Source: Paenibacillus aquistagni
GTDB lineage: Bacteria; Bacillota; Bacilli; Paenibacillales; Paenibacillaceae
Direction: 5' to 3'
DNA: 64,000 nucleotides
Assembly (NCBI RefSeq): GCF_900177815.1
Contig: NZ_FXAZ01000005.1
Coordinates: 62,001-126,000 of the forward strand
Each line of letters opens with the position of its first letter. Position 1 is the first letter of the stretch. Shown in pieces: positions 45,433-54,315 of the stretch. Both the position numbers and the translations under genes were made by a program. The notes beneath the pieces are model-generated. The model did not search any database. It was not told the origin of the DNA and saw nothing but the letters and a program-made list of their open reading frames with translations.

Positions 45433-47046
45433 ATGACGACATCCATTGCCATCTTCGACACAACGCTTCGAGACGGTACACAAGGAGAGGGCATTAGTCT
45501 TTCTGCAGACGACAAAATCAAGATTGCGCGTAAATTAAATGCACTAGGTGTTCATTATATTGAAGGCGGAATTCCTGGAAGCAATGGCAAGGATATCGAG
45601 TTCTTTCATCGAGCCAAAACCTACAGCTGGAGCTCTAAGCTCACTGCATTTGGCAGTACGAGAAGAAAAGACTCGCGAGCTGAACAAGATATAAGTCTCA
45701 ATCGAATGATTGAAGCGCAAGTACCAGCAGCAACGCTCGTCGGGAAATCATGGGATTTTCACGTGCATACTGCCCTTCAAACAACGCTGGAAGAAAACTT
45801 GGCCATGATCGGAGATTCGATTGCTTATCTTAAGCAGGCTGGCCTTGAAGTTATGCTTGATGCAGAGCATTTCTTCGATGGATACAAGCACAATCCGGAA
45901 TACGCAAGAGCTGTGCTGCGACGCGCAGAAGAAGCCGGGGTTGATTGGATTGTAATGTGCGATACGAATGGAGGAAGCTTGCCGCAGGAGATCGCTGAGA
46001 TCGTGACCAGCGCAGTTCAAACGGTTAAAGTAAAATTAGGCATTCATACTCATAATGATTGCGAGCTGGCTGTTGCCAATGCTCTCGCTGCGGTTCAGGC
46101 AGGAGCTCTTCAGGTTCAAGGTACCATCAACGGCTATGGCGAACGCTGTGGCAATGCGAATCTATGCTCCATCATTCCTACGCTGCAGTTGAAGATGAAT
46201 TATGATGTGCTGCCTCAAGATCAGCTTAAAGATCTCACAAGCGTTGCGCGATACGTCAGCGAGATTGCCAACGTGCATATGCCTGTCAATCAGCCTTATG
46301 TCGGCAATGCAGCCTTCGCACACAAAGGAGGCATTCATGTCTCGGCCATCATGAAGGATTCGAGAACATATGAGCATATCGAGCCTGAGCTTGTAGGCAA
46401 TACACAGCGCATCCTTGTGTCCGAGCTCGCTGGACAGAGCAATGTGTTGTCTAAAGCGGCACAGTTGGGATACGAGCTGGATGCTACCAATCCTGAGACT
46501 CGATCCATCATTGATCGGATTAAGGAGCTTGAGCATCAAGGCTACCAATTCGAAGGTGCAGACGCCTCTTTAGAACTGCTGCTTCGAAAAGCAACTGGAC
46601 AATTCCAGGATGCCTTTACCTTCGAATCCTTTAAGATCATTACCGATATGGCAAGCGACGACTCTTCCTGCTCAGAAGCCATTGTCAAGCTGATGATTGA
46701 TGAAGAGACCATCCTTACAGTGGCAGAGGGCAACGGTCCAGTCAATGCGCTCGATAATGCCCTTCGTAAAGCGCTCGTGCGCCATTACCCTGATATTGAG
46801 CATATGCATCTTACTGATTATAAGGTTCGCGTGCTCGATGAGAATGATACAACGGCAGCCAAGGTTCGTGTGCTTATTGAGTCTACCAACTTCGGCAGCA
46901 CCTGGAGCACCGTTGGTGTATCCTCTAACGTCATCGAGGCAAGCTGGGAAGCTCTCGTTGACAGCTTCCGTTATGCTCTGATCGGCAAAGAAAAACAATC
47001 CTTGCTGAGTGAGCGCAAAGAACAGCTTGGAATTGTAAATCATTAA
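45433..47046 (+). CDS. cimA: (R)-citramalate synthase
   Basis: A 537-residue DRE-TIM enzyme. FDTTLRDGTQGEGISLSADDK, the HTHNDCELAVAN metal site, NGYGERCGNANL and the AFAHKGGIHVSA block are those of CimA rather than LeuA. The C-terminal ~120 residues are the regulatory domain for isoleucine feedback. It condenses pyruvate and acetyl-CoA, giving a threonine-independent route to 2-oxobutyrate and isoleucine. ATG 45433 has AGGAGG 8 nt upstream; the longer frame from 45304 is rejected. It stands alone, away from ilv/leu genes. Confidence 0.93.
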   Translation: MTTSIAIFDTTLRDGTQGEGISLSADDKIKIARKLNALGVHYIEGGIPGSNGKDIEFFHRAKTYSWSSKLTAFGSTRRKDSRAEQDISLNRMIEAQVPAATLVGKSWDFHVHTALQTTLEENLAMIGDSIAYLKQAGLEVMLDAEHFFDGYKHNPEYARAVLRRAEEAGVDWIVMCDTNGGSLPQEIAEIVTSAVQTVKVKLGIHTHNDCELAVANALAAVQAGALQVQGTINGYGERCGNANLCSIIPTLQLKMNYDVLPQDQLKDLTSVARYVSEIANVHMPVNQPYVGNAAFAHKGGIHVSAIMKDSRTYEHIEPELVGNTQRILVSELAGQSNVLSKAAQLGYELDATNPETRSIIDRIKELEHQGYQFEGADASLELLLRKATGQFQDAFTFESFKIITDMASDDSSCSEAIVKLMIDEETILTVAEGNGPVNALDNALRKALVRHYPDIEHMHLTDYKVRVLDENDTTAAKVRVLIESTNFGSTWSTVGVSSNVIEASWEALVDSFRYALIGKEKQSLLSERKEQLGIVNH

Positions 47047-47082
47047 GATCGACAATAGTTAACATAAATATTGGTCCAAACT

Positions 47083-47180
47083 GACACCGAAGACTTGCGA
47101 ATGCCACTCTATTTGCAGGCTGTAGTCTCCCTAAGGATTACAGCCAAGGCACATTCGTAAGGATCCATCGGTGTCTTTTT
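47083..47180 (+). terminator. Large three-helix structured terminator after cimA
   Basis: Nested helices: GACACCGA / TCGGTGTC (47083-47090 with 47168-47175), CTTGCGAATG / CATTCGTAAG (47094-47103 with 47152-47161, one G-U) and GGCTGTA / TACAGCC (47118-47124 with 47139-47145), followed by TTTTT. It is much larger than an ordinary terminator. Confidence 0.75.
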
Positions 47181-47211
47181 ATGTAAGCAGGCTATTGAAT
47201 CTGCTCTTGAA

Positions 47212-47775
47212 TCAAGGATTCTCATTCAACAAATTAACAATCGCTTTTTCAATATCCTTGACTGGCCGCATGCCAATAAATACGTGGCGCACAACGCCAT
47301 TGCGATCAATGAGCAGATTAGTCGGGAAAGCCATGCCGTTATATTTCTGAAAAATATCACCCTTGACATCCATCAGGATCGGATTGACAAGACTATACTG
47401 ATCGACAAATTGTTGAGCTTTTTGAATCGTATCATTAGAGGTAACATTTACGGAGTACATATCCAGCGAATCCTTGTATTTCCCATACAACTTGACTAGA
47501 TCCGGAGCCTCAGCCTGACAAGGCCCGCACCAAGATGCCCAGAAGTTAAGAAACAACAGCTTATCCCGCTTTCCTCCTACCTCATAGCTTGTCTTGCCAT
47601 CTATTGATTGAAGTGCAAAGGCAGGCGCCATGTAGCCTACACGCGGCGCTTCCTCGGTCGAGACGATCGCTTCCTGTGCGGAGCCTCGCTCCTCTCCACT
47701 TACGTTATGATTATTCGCCACGGTAACTGCAACGAGAATAACAAGCAGCAGGAGAACCCCTGTGCTTTTTTTCAT
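47212..47775 (-). CDS. TlpA/ResA-like membrane-anchored thiol-disulfide oxidoreductase
   Basis: About 187 residues. One N-terminal membrane anchor (about 4-22) is followed by an extracytoplasmic thioredoxin fold with NFWASWCGPCQAEAPDL (CGPC active site) and the cis-Pro loop MAFPTNLLI. It should reduce disulfides of cytochrome c, spore or secreted proteins. Several in-frame ATGs exist (47817, 47784, 47775); 47775 is preferred with AAAGGG upstream. No ccm/res genes are adjacent. Confidence 0.88.
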   Translation of the reverse strand: MKKSTGVLLLLVILVAVTVANNHNVSGEERGSAQEAIVSTEEAPRVGYMAPAFALQSIDGKTSYEVGGKRDKLLFLNFWASWCGPCQAEAPDLVKLYGKYKDSLDMYSVNVTSNDTIQKAQQFVDQYSLVNPILMDVKGDIFQKYNGMAFPTNLLIDRNGVVRHVFIGMRPVKDIEKAIVNLLNENP

Positions 47776-47909
47776 GCCTTTCATCCCTTTCTCATTTAGG
47801 TCTACAGCATTTATCATACCCTTTTTTTCTCAATAATACGACAGCATGCACACAAGGAATCTAGGGAACGTTAATTAGCATGTGAACAACGATAGAGATG
47901 GAGGCCATC

Positions 47910-49148
47910 ATGGAACAGACCAACTCGAAGCAGGAAGCCAAGCAGCCAGAACAATCCAAATGGATCGAATACATTGCACTCGCATCCGTCCCGCTTGTGC
48001 TCGTTCTAGGCAATTCAATGCTGGTTCCCATCCTGCCTGATGTCAAAAGACAATTATCATTAACTCAGCTCCAGACCAGCTTGATTATTACGCTGTTTTC
48101 GCTTGCCGCAGGAATTATCATTCCGATAGCCGGTTATTTATCCGATCGCTATGGCCGCAAAAAAATCATTATCCCCGCTCTGATCCTATACGGTGCTGCA
48201 GGCGTCCTTGCAGGATTCGGCGCATTGTGGAAGTCTTACCCAATCCTAATTGCCGCAAGAGCGATCCAAGGGATTGGGGCAGCCGGAACTGCTCCGATTG
48301 CGATGGCGCTAGTAGGCGATCTATACAAGGGCGCCACTGAGAGCCAAGCGCTTGGACTGATTGAAGCGTCCAATGGTGCCGGCAAAGTAGCAAGTCCCAT
48401 TCTTGGATCGCTGCTTGCTCTGTGGAGCTGGACGGTGCCTTTTTTTGCGTTCCCTGTATTTTGCGCGGGCTCCTTGGTCGCCATGATCTTTTTAATCAAA
48501 GAACCAAAAGCATCAGCAGACAAGAAAAAAATCCCCTTATCTGATTACTTGAAAAACATTAAGCAAATATTCAAGCAAAAAGGGCATTGGCTAATCCCCG
48601 CCTTTATATCCGGCTCTCTCGCTTTATTTATTTTGTTTGGCATTCTTTTTTATTTATCTGATATTCTTGAGGAAGCTCCTTATACCATAAAGGGGGTCAA
48701 AAAAGGGCTGGTGCTGGCTATTCCGCTTCTAGGGATGGTCATCACCTCTTTTACGACAGGAAGCCTGATTAAGAAAAACGGCGTGCTTATTCGCTGGCTA
48801 ATGAACATCGGCTTAGCCTTAATGGCTGTCTCGCTATGCCTCACGATCTTCTTCAGCCGCAATCTATATGTGTTCATCGGTCTGATTACCTTAAGCTCTA
48901 TAGGAACCGGACTTCTGCTGCCTTGTTTGAACACGATGATCACAGGCACAGTCGAAAAAGCAGAGCGCGGCATGATCACCTCCTTATACAGCAGCATGCG
49001 CTTTATTGGAGTGGCCCTTGGACCGCCTTTGTTCAGTTGGATGATGGACATATCGCACAAAATAATTTTTATAAGCGTTACGTCACTCTCCGCTATCGCT
49101 TTAGTGCTTGTCTTCTTCTTCATCAAGCCAGACAAGAAGGTAGCCTAG
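47910..49148 (+). CDS. MFS drug/metabolite efflux protein
   Basis: About 412 residues with 12 predicted helices. SLAAGIIIPIAGYLSDRYGRKK holds the loop 2-3 MFS motif, and the helix-5 region GLIEASNGAGKVASPILGSL is the antiporter motif. The order fits DHA1 family exporters. ATG 47910 with ATGGAGG upstream is preferred to the ATG at 47898. Substrate unknown. Divergent from the thioredoxin gene. Confidence 0.85.
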   Translation: MEQTNSKQEAKQPEQSKWIEYIALASVPLVLVLGNSMLVPILPDVKRQLSLTQLQTSLIITLFSLAAGIIIPIAGYLSDRYGRKKIIIPALILYGAAGVLAGFGALWKSYPILIAARAIQGIGAAGTAPIAMALVGDLYKGATESQALGLIEASNGAGKVASPILGSLLALWSWTVPFFAFPVFCAGSLVAMIFLIKEPKASADKKKIPLSDYLKNIKQIFKQKGHWLIPAFISGSLALFILFGILFYLSDILEEAPYTIKGVKKGLVLAIPLLGMVITSFTTGSLIKKNGVLIRWLMNIGLALMAVSLCLTIFFSRNLYVFIGLITLSSIGTGLLLPCLNTMITGTVEKAERGMITSLYSSMRFIGVALGPPLFSWMMDISHKIIFISVTSLSAIALVLVFFFIKPDKKVA

Positions 49149-49184
49149 CGCTCTTCCCCTTAATCATTCAGCCAGCATATGCAA

Positions 49185-49232
49185 AAGTAAGCCGATAGCC
49201 GCACCTTCATCGTGCGTTATCGGCTTACTTAT
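49185..49232. terminator. Bidirectional terminator between convergent genes
   Basis: A 13-bp perfect stem AAGTAAGCCGATA / TATCGGCTTACTT (49185-49197 with 49218-49230). Confidence 0.85.
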
Positions 49233-50054
49233 CTAATATCGGCTCAAGTACATATACATCTCGCGCAGGGTCGTTACCCGCCTCTTCATAGCCTTCTCAA
49301 CAAACAAGATCCACAGCTCTCCTGTTGCTTTGGCATCGTGGAGTGCGTGGTGCCTTCGCTCGATCTCAATGTGATGCATCTGAGCAAGCGTATCCAGATC
49401 CAATTCCTTCTGCTCGGGATACAGCCACCTGGCAACAAGCATCGTATCCAGCATGCGATATCTCCACGTATGACGATGATAACGCCACAACGCATTGCGC
49501 AGGAATGCTTTGTCATGCCCGCTCGCATGGGCGATGATTAAGCGGTTGTCTACAAATCCAATAAAGCGGCTTAAGCCTGCTCCCACATCCGGGGCATGTG
49601 CGACATCATCATTAGATATTCCCGTGAGATATTCAATATGGGCAGGGATCTGCATGCCTGGGTTCAGCAGCTCATACATCACACTCGATTCTTCAGGCTC
49701 CCATGATATTCCGGTAATTTTCCTTGCCCCGATAGAGATTATCTCATCTGCATAGGGTTCAAAGCCCGTCGTCTCAAGATCTATTACCACAACCGGAAGC
49801 TCATTCAAGGGGATATCAAGCAGATCTGAGCGATTTTTGCCTTGCTGTGCCTTTCCTTTTTCCTTCGCAATTGAACGCTCATAAGCTTGCCTTGCCCCTT
49901 CTGAATGAAGGTGTGAGGAGCGATATACCGATTGGCTCCTCTCCTGTCTCGGGGGCTGCGCCCTCTGCTTCAGTGATGATTTTTCCATCCATCCTGCTTT
50001 TGCTCTTAAGCGCTGCAACCACCCGGAGCTACCGATCTTATCATCATCAACCAT
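49233..50054 (-). CDS. DEDDh 3'-5' exonuclease (DnaQ/PolC epsilon type)
   Basis: A 273-residue protein. A basic N-terminal ~85 residues precede the exonuclease fold: VVVIDLETTGFEP (Asp 92, Glu 94, motif I), a central Asp-containing motif II (AHASGHDKAFLR) and HHALHDAKAT (motif III, DEDDh type). It should trim DNA or RNA 3' ends. It overlaps the DUF294 gene upstream by 8 nt, so translation is coupled. Confidence 0.88.
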   Translation of the reverse strand: MVDDDKIGSSGWLQRLRAKAGWMEKSSLKQRAQPPRQERSQSVYRSSHLHSEGARQAYERSIAKEKGKAQQGKNRSDLLDIPLNELPVVVIDLETTGFEPYADEIISIGARKITGISWEPEESSVMYELLNPGMQIPAHIEYLTGISNDDVAHAPDVGAGLSRFIGFVDNRLIIAHASGHDKAFLRNALWRYHRHTWRYRMLDTMLVARWLYPEQKELDLDTLAQMHHIEIERRHHALHDAKATGELWILFVEKAMKRRVTTLREMYMYLSRY

Positions 50055-51237
50055 GCAAGTACCTCCGTTCCAGCCACTTAAGCCATTTCGTTATCGCATG
50101 GGAACTTGCCTTTAGACTGTCTTTTAGAGCTGGTGTTAATCGATCGGGATCAATCATTCCTGTTGATTGCCATTGCAGCTGCTCTTGGTATCCCTCTGCC
50201 TTAAGGCGGCACTCTAGCACAGCTTCCCAAGCTTGATCCGCTTCATGAATAGCTGCATGCAGAGCACCATCCTCGATAGTATGTTCGAGAAGCCAACTCA
50301 ATCGCTCTTTGGTCGAAAGACCTTGCTCTGTATTCCCTACAATCCAACTTGTGTTGCGGGCAAGCTGAGCGATCGGGACATAGGTTCGATATTTGACATC
50401 AAAGCGTCCCGCCTCTTCACCGTAGCGTTCACGAATGAGCTTGCCAAAGCTATTATGAGCTCTTTTGCGATGCAGGAGGTTTGCCGTCAATGCGCTTGCC
50501 ACATTTTCTCGCAGAGACGAAGGGGGCAGTTCCAAGGAATGGCTCCACCGTTTCGCAAGCTCGCTTTGGCCATATACCGCCCTCATGTCCATTGCCATCG
50601 TCAAATATCTGGTATTTTCCCAGCCTCTTTCTTGCATCCAGCGTCCTGTATTATTCTTCCATTCCGTGATCGACCCTTGCCATTGCCGATTGTTGGCTAA
50701 CACTTTCCCAGAACAGGGAGCAAAACCGAGTTGAGTGAGCAAACTCGTAAACGTTTCTCCCCATACTGTAAAATACGCTTCCACGCGTGCTTGGAGCCAT
50801 CCATGCTCATCTTCCCAGATTACCCCGTGATCCTGATCGCTCCAAGGTGTCATCTCTTTTCTTCCTCCACTGCCGAACCATACACAGACATAAGAGAGTG
50901 GAGCACTCCCTATTCCCTCCATCTCCATACATTCTTCTGTCCAAGCTGCTGCAGTGCGAAACAGATGATCATATATCCGGGTTATCATTCGATGCCTGTC
51001 AAGCGCAGTCACTTGTATGCTCGCATCTGATGAGACGGATCCATCAAGGAAGCAATCGGGACAATCAGGATTCATCCTTCCTGTGACGCTCCAATCGGAG
51101 ATAGCACGCATCCATTCTTCGCGAATATGCCTCATCTCTTTCAACCGATCATCCATAGAACGTGAACGGTCCAAGGAGAAGCGTTGAAGCCAGTATTGCG
51201 TCAGCCTTTCTGTCATCGGCTCATTTGGATTAGTCAA
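50047..51237 (-). CDS. DUF294 GlnD-like nucleotidyltransferase
   Basis: A 396-residue protein. The nucleotidyltransferase core is G122-S-G-G-R-K-E128 then D134-Q-D136, the G[SG]...DxD signature of GlnD/DUF294 enzymes. The C-terminal ~170 residues match the helical DUF294_C part. The N-terminal ~100 residues are helical; no CBS domains are seen. GlnD itself uridylylates PII, but DUF294 substrates are not known. It overlaps both the ammonium transporter gene and the exonuclease gene by 8 nt. Confidence 0.85.
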   Translation of the reverse strand: MTNPNEPMTERLTQYWLQRFSLDRSRSMDDRLKEMRHIREEWMRAISDWSVTGRMNPDCPDCFLDGSVSSDASIQVTALDRHRMITRIYDHLFRTAAAWTEECMEMEGIGSAPLSYVCVWFGSGGRKEMTPWSDQDHGVIWEDEHGWLQARVEAYFTVWGETFTSLLTQLGFAPCSGKVLANNRQWQGSITEWKNNTGRWMQERGWENTRYLTMAMDMRAVYGQSELAKRWSHSLELPPSSLRENVASALTANLLHRKRAHNSFGKLIRERYGEEAGRFDVKYRTYVPIAQLARNTSWIVGNTEQGLSTKERLSWLLEHTIEDGALHAAIHEADQAWEAVLECRLKAEGYQEQLQWQSTGMIDPDRLTPALKDSLKASSHAITKWLKWLERRYLHG

Positions 51238-52672
51238 TGCGAAGCGTCTCGTCGGCTTTTGCCAGCACAGCTGCCTCCTGCGCTTGCAATGCCTTCATTT
51301 GTTCAGGATATCCGTAGCTTCCATGCTCACTCATGTCTAAGCCAACCAATTCCTCTTCTTCCGTGACACGAAGTCCAATGGTCCATTTCAAGAATCCAAG
51401 TACGACTACAGACAGCACAGCCACAAAGGCGAATACGCCTAAGATTCCGATCAACTGCACAAACAGCTGATTGATACCGCCTCCGTAAAATAATCCTGCC
51501 TTGCCTACCCCAACTGTCTCGACCAAGTGCGGAGCAGCGAACAGCCCCGTCGAAAGTGCTCCCCAGATTCCTGCCACACCATGAACGGAAAAAGCATAGA
51601 TAGGATCGTCAATCCCCATCTTTTCGACCCACTGTGCGGTAAAAAATGTAACGACGCCCGCAACAGCTCCGATGACAAGGGCAGCCCATGGCTGTACAAA
51701 TGCACAAGCGCCTGTTATGGCAACTAACGCCGCCAGTACGCCGTTCAGCATGCTCGGGATGTCAGCCTTGCCAAAAACCATCCAAGAGATGAGAAGGGCA
51801 GCTACTGCTCCTGCCGCAGCTGCAAGCTGGGTCGTCATCGCAACATATCCGAAGAAGCCATCATTTACAGCCCCAAGCGTACTTCCTGGATTGAATCCAA
51901 ACCATCCAATCCAAAGTAGAATAACACCAAGCACAGAATATACCTGATTGTGTCCAGGAATCATGGCAGGCTTGCCATCAGGACTATACTTGCCAAGACG
52001 AGGCTTAAGGAGAATGGTTGCGATCAGCGCGGCCGTTGCGCCTTGCATATGGACTACAGCAGAGCCCGCGAAGTCCTGCATGCCTAGCTCCGCCAGCCAT
52101 CCGCCGCCCCACACCCAGTGAGCAGCAACAGGATAAATAATGATTGTGAATAAGAAACCGAAGATGATATAGATGGAGAGTTTCGCACGTTCTGCGAATC
52201 CACCGCAAGCGATGGCTAAGGAGATTGCAGCAAATGCCATTTGATACAAAAACTTAATGGTAATGGGGACATCTGAACCGCTGAGGGAGCTAAATAAAGA
52301 AGCAGAGGTGGATTCATCTCCACCAAAGAAGTAGCCGGTCGTTCCAAAAAATCCATTCGTCTCGCCAAATCCAAGGCCAAAACCAAACATCCAGAAGGCA
52401 ATCGCGCAGATTCCTAAGGTAAGGACCGTTTTGCCTGCAACATGACCTGCATTCTTCATTCGCGTTGAGCCCGCCTCTAGAAGCGCAAATCCGCCTTGCA
52501 TCAGCAGCACCAGTACAGCTGCAATCAGGATCCACACTCCATCCAACCCTACCTTCAGCTCAGCTGTGGTCGCATCACCAGCTGCAAATGCAGAACTTCC
52601 GCCCAAAAGCAAGCTGATGAACACCATAGCAGATACCGACAACATTCTCGACCTATTCACGACCAACCTCAT
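51230..52672 (-). CDS. amt: Ammonium transporter
   Basis: About 480 residues: a signal-like N-terminus (AFAAGD) and eleven helices. The pore twin histidines sit in GSAVVHMQGA and YAFSVHGVAG, with NAGHVAGK, MAFAAISLAIACGGFAER and WFGFNPGS in the usual places. The cytoplasmic tail is ~45 residues. ATG 52672 has AAGGAG 8 nt upstream; the in-frame GTG at 52681 overlaps it. No glnK/PII gene follows; instead a GlnD-like DUF294 gene does. Confidence 0.94.
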   Translation of the reverse strand: MRLVVNRSRMLSVSAMVFISLLLGGSSAFAAGDATTAELKVGLDGVWILIAAVLVLLMQGGFALLEAGSTRMKNAGHVAGKTVLTLGICAIAFWMFGFGLGFGETNGFFGTTGYFFGGDESTSASLFSSLSGSDVPITIKFLYQMAFAAISLAIACGGFAERAKLSIYIIFGFLFTIIIYPVAAHWVWGGGWLAELGMQDFAGSAVVHMQGATAALIATILLKPRLGKYSPDGKPAMIPGHNQVYSVLGVILLWIGWFGFNPGSTLGAVNDGFFGYVAMTTQLAAAAGAVAALLISWMVFGKADIPSMLNGVLAALVAITGACAFVQPWAALVIGAVAGVVTFFTAQWVEKMGIDDPIYAFSVHGVAGIWGALSTGLFAAPHLVETVGVGKAGLFYGGGINQLFVQLIGILGVFAFVAVLSVVVLGFLKWTIGLRVTEEEELVGLDMSEHGSYGYPEQMKALQAQEAAVLAKADETLRID

Positions 52673-52688
52673 GACAGCCACTCCTTAA

Positions 52689-52705
52689 TGTTAGTTTATA
52701 TTACA
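52689..52705. promoter_or_regulatory. GlnR/TnrA box, promoter-proximal (downstream site)
   Basis: TGTTAGTTTATATTACA fits TGTNAN7TNACA exactly. It lies just upstream of the amt ribosome binding site and about 15-30 bp downstream of the predicted start site, a repressing position. Confidence 0.82.
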
Positions 52706-52726
52706 TGCTAAATAAGTATTGATGAC

Positions 52727-52756
52727 ATTATAATCATATTAGTTAAGTTATGGCAA
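52727..52756 (-). promoter_or_regulatory. Sigma-A promoter of the amt operon
   Basis: On the minus strand TTGCCA (52756-52751) and TATAAT (52732-52727) are 18 bp apart, with a start site near 52720. Confidence 0.65.
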
Positions 52757-52812
52757 TATTTATTTCAAAAATTGAGAATAAATCATTTTTATATCCCACC
52801 AACACAATTTTA

Positions 52813-52829
52813 TGTAATATTAATTAACA
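52813..52829. promoter_or_regulatory. GlnR/TnrA box, distal (upstream site)
   Basis: TGTAATATTAATTAACA fits TGTNAN7TNACA exactly. It lies about 95-110 bp upstream of the predicted amt start site, an activating position, and about 205 bp upstream of the divergent MerR gene. Confidence 0.8.
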
Positions 52830-53032
52830 TATACAAAAACCGTAACGTTTGACTGTATGGTTTCGAATGAAGTATCATATGGTTATAAGAATGAAGAATA
52901 CCTCACTTACAGTCATTCAAAGAGAAATAAAATACTGCAGTTCGCACGCACTGCAGCTCAGGTCGAATGTTGGTTTCGTCTTTTGCACGACATCAATTAG
53001 AGTAGGGAAACGGGGTGGAGGCAATTGTGAAT

Positions 53033-53467
53033 ATGAAGCTATACCGCATTGGGGAGTTAGCCCGGGCAACATCGCTAAGCCAGCGGACCATCGACTATTA
53101 CACGAAGATCGGGCTCATCGAACCAGCTCAGCGAACAAATACCAATTATAGGTTGTATCACATTGAAACGATAGAGCGTCTCGAACGTATTAGTCAGTTA
53201 AAGAAAGAAAAGTACACTTTGGATGAAATCAAGAACTACTTTTCTCAATTAAGACGTGTTGCGAGCGATTCGGAGCTGATCAAACGAGTGACCGATCTTC
53301 AATTGCACATGGAGCAGCTTGAGCGTGATGCAAAGGAATTGCAGCCTATGCTTGAGAAGATGAAGCCCACGCAGCGCAAATCATTGCTTCAGCGCATCGG
53401 TCCACAAGGTGCTGCATGTATTGAAGTGCTAGTAGCCATTCTAGATAAACAACAGCATCTTATGTAA
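53033..53467 (+). CDS. MerR family transcriptional regulator
   Basis: About 144 residues. The N-terminal winged helix reads YRIGELARATSLSQRTIDYYTKIGLI, then a dimerisation coiled coil (about 70-115). There is no cysteine-rich metal site. It differs from GlnR/TnrA outside the HTH. ATG 53033 has GGAGG 11 nt upstream; GTG 53027 is a possible alternative. It is followed by the YugP gene 54 bp on and probably controls it. Confidence 0.82.
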   Translation: MKLYRIGELARATSLSQRTIDYYTKIGLIEPAQRTNTNYRLYHIETIERLERISQLKKEKYTLDEIKNYFSQLRRVASDSELIKRVTDLQLHMEQLERDAKELQPMLEKMKPTQRKSLLQRIGPQGAACIEVLVAILDKQQHLM

Positions 53468-53521
53468 GCCACCGTCGAAGATACCCCTAATTTGAAGCTA
53501 GATCAACAAGGAGGAACACAT

Positions 53522-54205
53522 ATGTTATTTTTTCACCCTATGGATTTCCTTATCATTATCGCCTTTGGATTGTCTCTTTGGGCGCAGTTCCGAGTAAAAG
53601 GAACGTTTAACCAATTCTCTAAAGTAAGAATTCACAGCGGCATGACAGGCTATGAAGCTGCACGCCGCATGCTCGACAATAACGGCCTGCACGACGTACC
53701 GGTAGAACCTGTGCGCGGAACGCTATCTGACCACTATGACCCAATCAAACGCGTGGTTCGCTTGTCTGAGCCCGTATACTATGAAAGTTCTGTTTCTGCT
53801 GTATCCGTGGCGTGCCATGAAGTCGGACATGCGATTCAGCATCAGCAATCCTACCCGATGCTTGTGCTTCGACACCGCATGTTTCCAATTGTGAACTTGG
53901 CCTCAGGCATTGCGCCTTTCTTATTGATTGCAGGCTTCCTGTTCCAAGCAACCGGCTTAATCGGCCTTGGCATCATCTTCTTCTCCGCCGCGGTCGCATT
54001 TCAACTGGTTACACTGCCTGTTGAGTTCAACGCCAGCAGTCGAGCTCGCGATCTGATGATCTCCGAGGGCTTCATCACAAACGATGAAGAACGCGGAGTG
54101 GCCAAGGTATTGAACGCCGCTGCTCTGACTTATGTAGCCGCCGCTCTGATCTCACTGCTTGAATTGCTCAAGTATATTATGATCTTTGCCAATAACCGCG
54201 ACTAA
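53522..54205 (+). CDS. yugP: YugP-like zinc metallopeptidase
   Basis: A 227-residue membrane protein: helix 1 (about 5-22), a zinc site H99-E100-xx-H103 in CHEVGHAIQH, two helices (about 120-175) and a C-terminal helix. It matches the YugP family of membrane-embedded metalloproteases. AAGGAGG precedes ATG 53522. It ends in a strong terminator. Confidence 0.88.
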   Translation: MLFFHPMDFLIIIAFGLSLWAQFRVKGTFNQFSKVRIHSGMTGYEAARRMLDNNGLHDVPVEPVRGTLSDHYDPIKRVVRLSEPVYYESSVSAVSVACHEVGHAIQHQQSYPMLVLRHRMFPIVNLASGIAPFLLIAGFLFQATGLIGLGIIFFSAAVAFQLVTLPVEFNASSRARDLMISEGFITNDEERGVAKVLNAAALTYVAAALISLLELLKYIMIFANNRD

Positions 54206-54219
54206 CACCAAGCCACAAC

Positions 54220-54262
54220 AAAGCCCTGTTGATTCGAATTATCGAATCAACAGGGCTTTTTG
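54220..54262 (+). terminator. Terminator of the MerR-yugP operon
   Basis: An 18-bp perfect stem (54220-54237 with 54242-54259) ending AACAGGGCTTT, then TT. Confidence 0.92.
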
Positions 54263-54315
54263 ACGTGCAGTACAATGTTGTATGAAGCCGGTCTTGAATT
54301 GGGCGAATGCCATTT

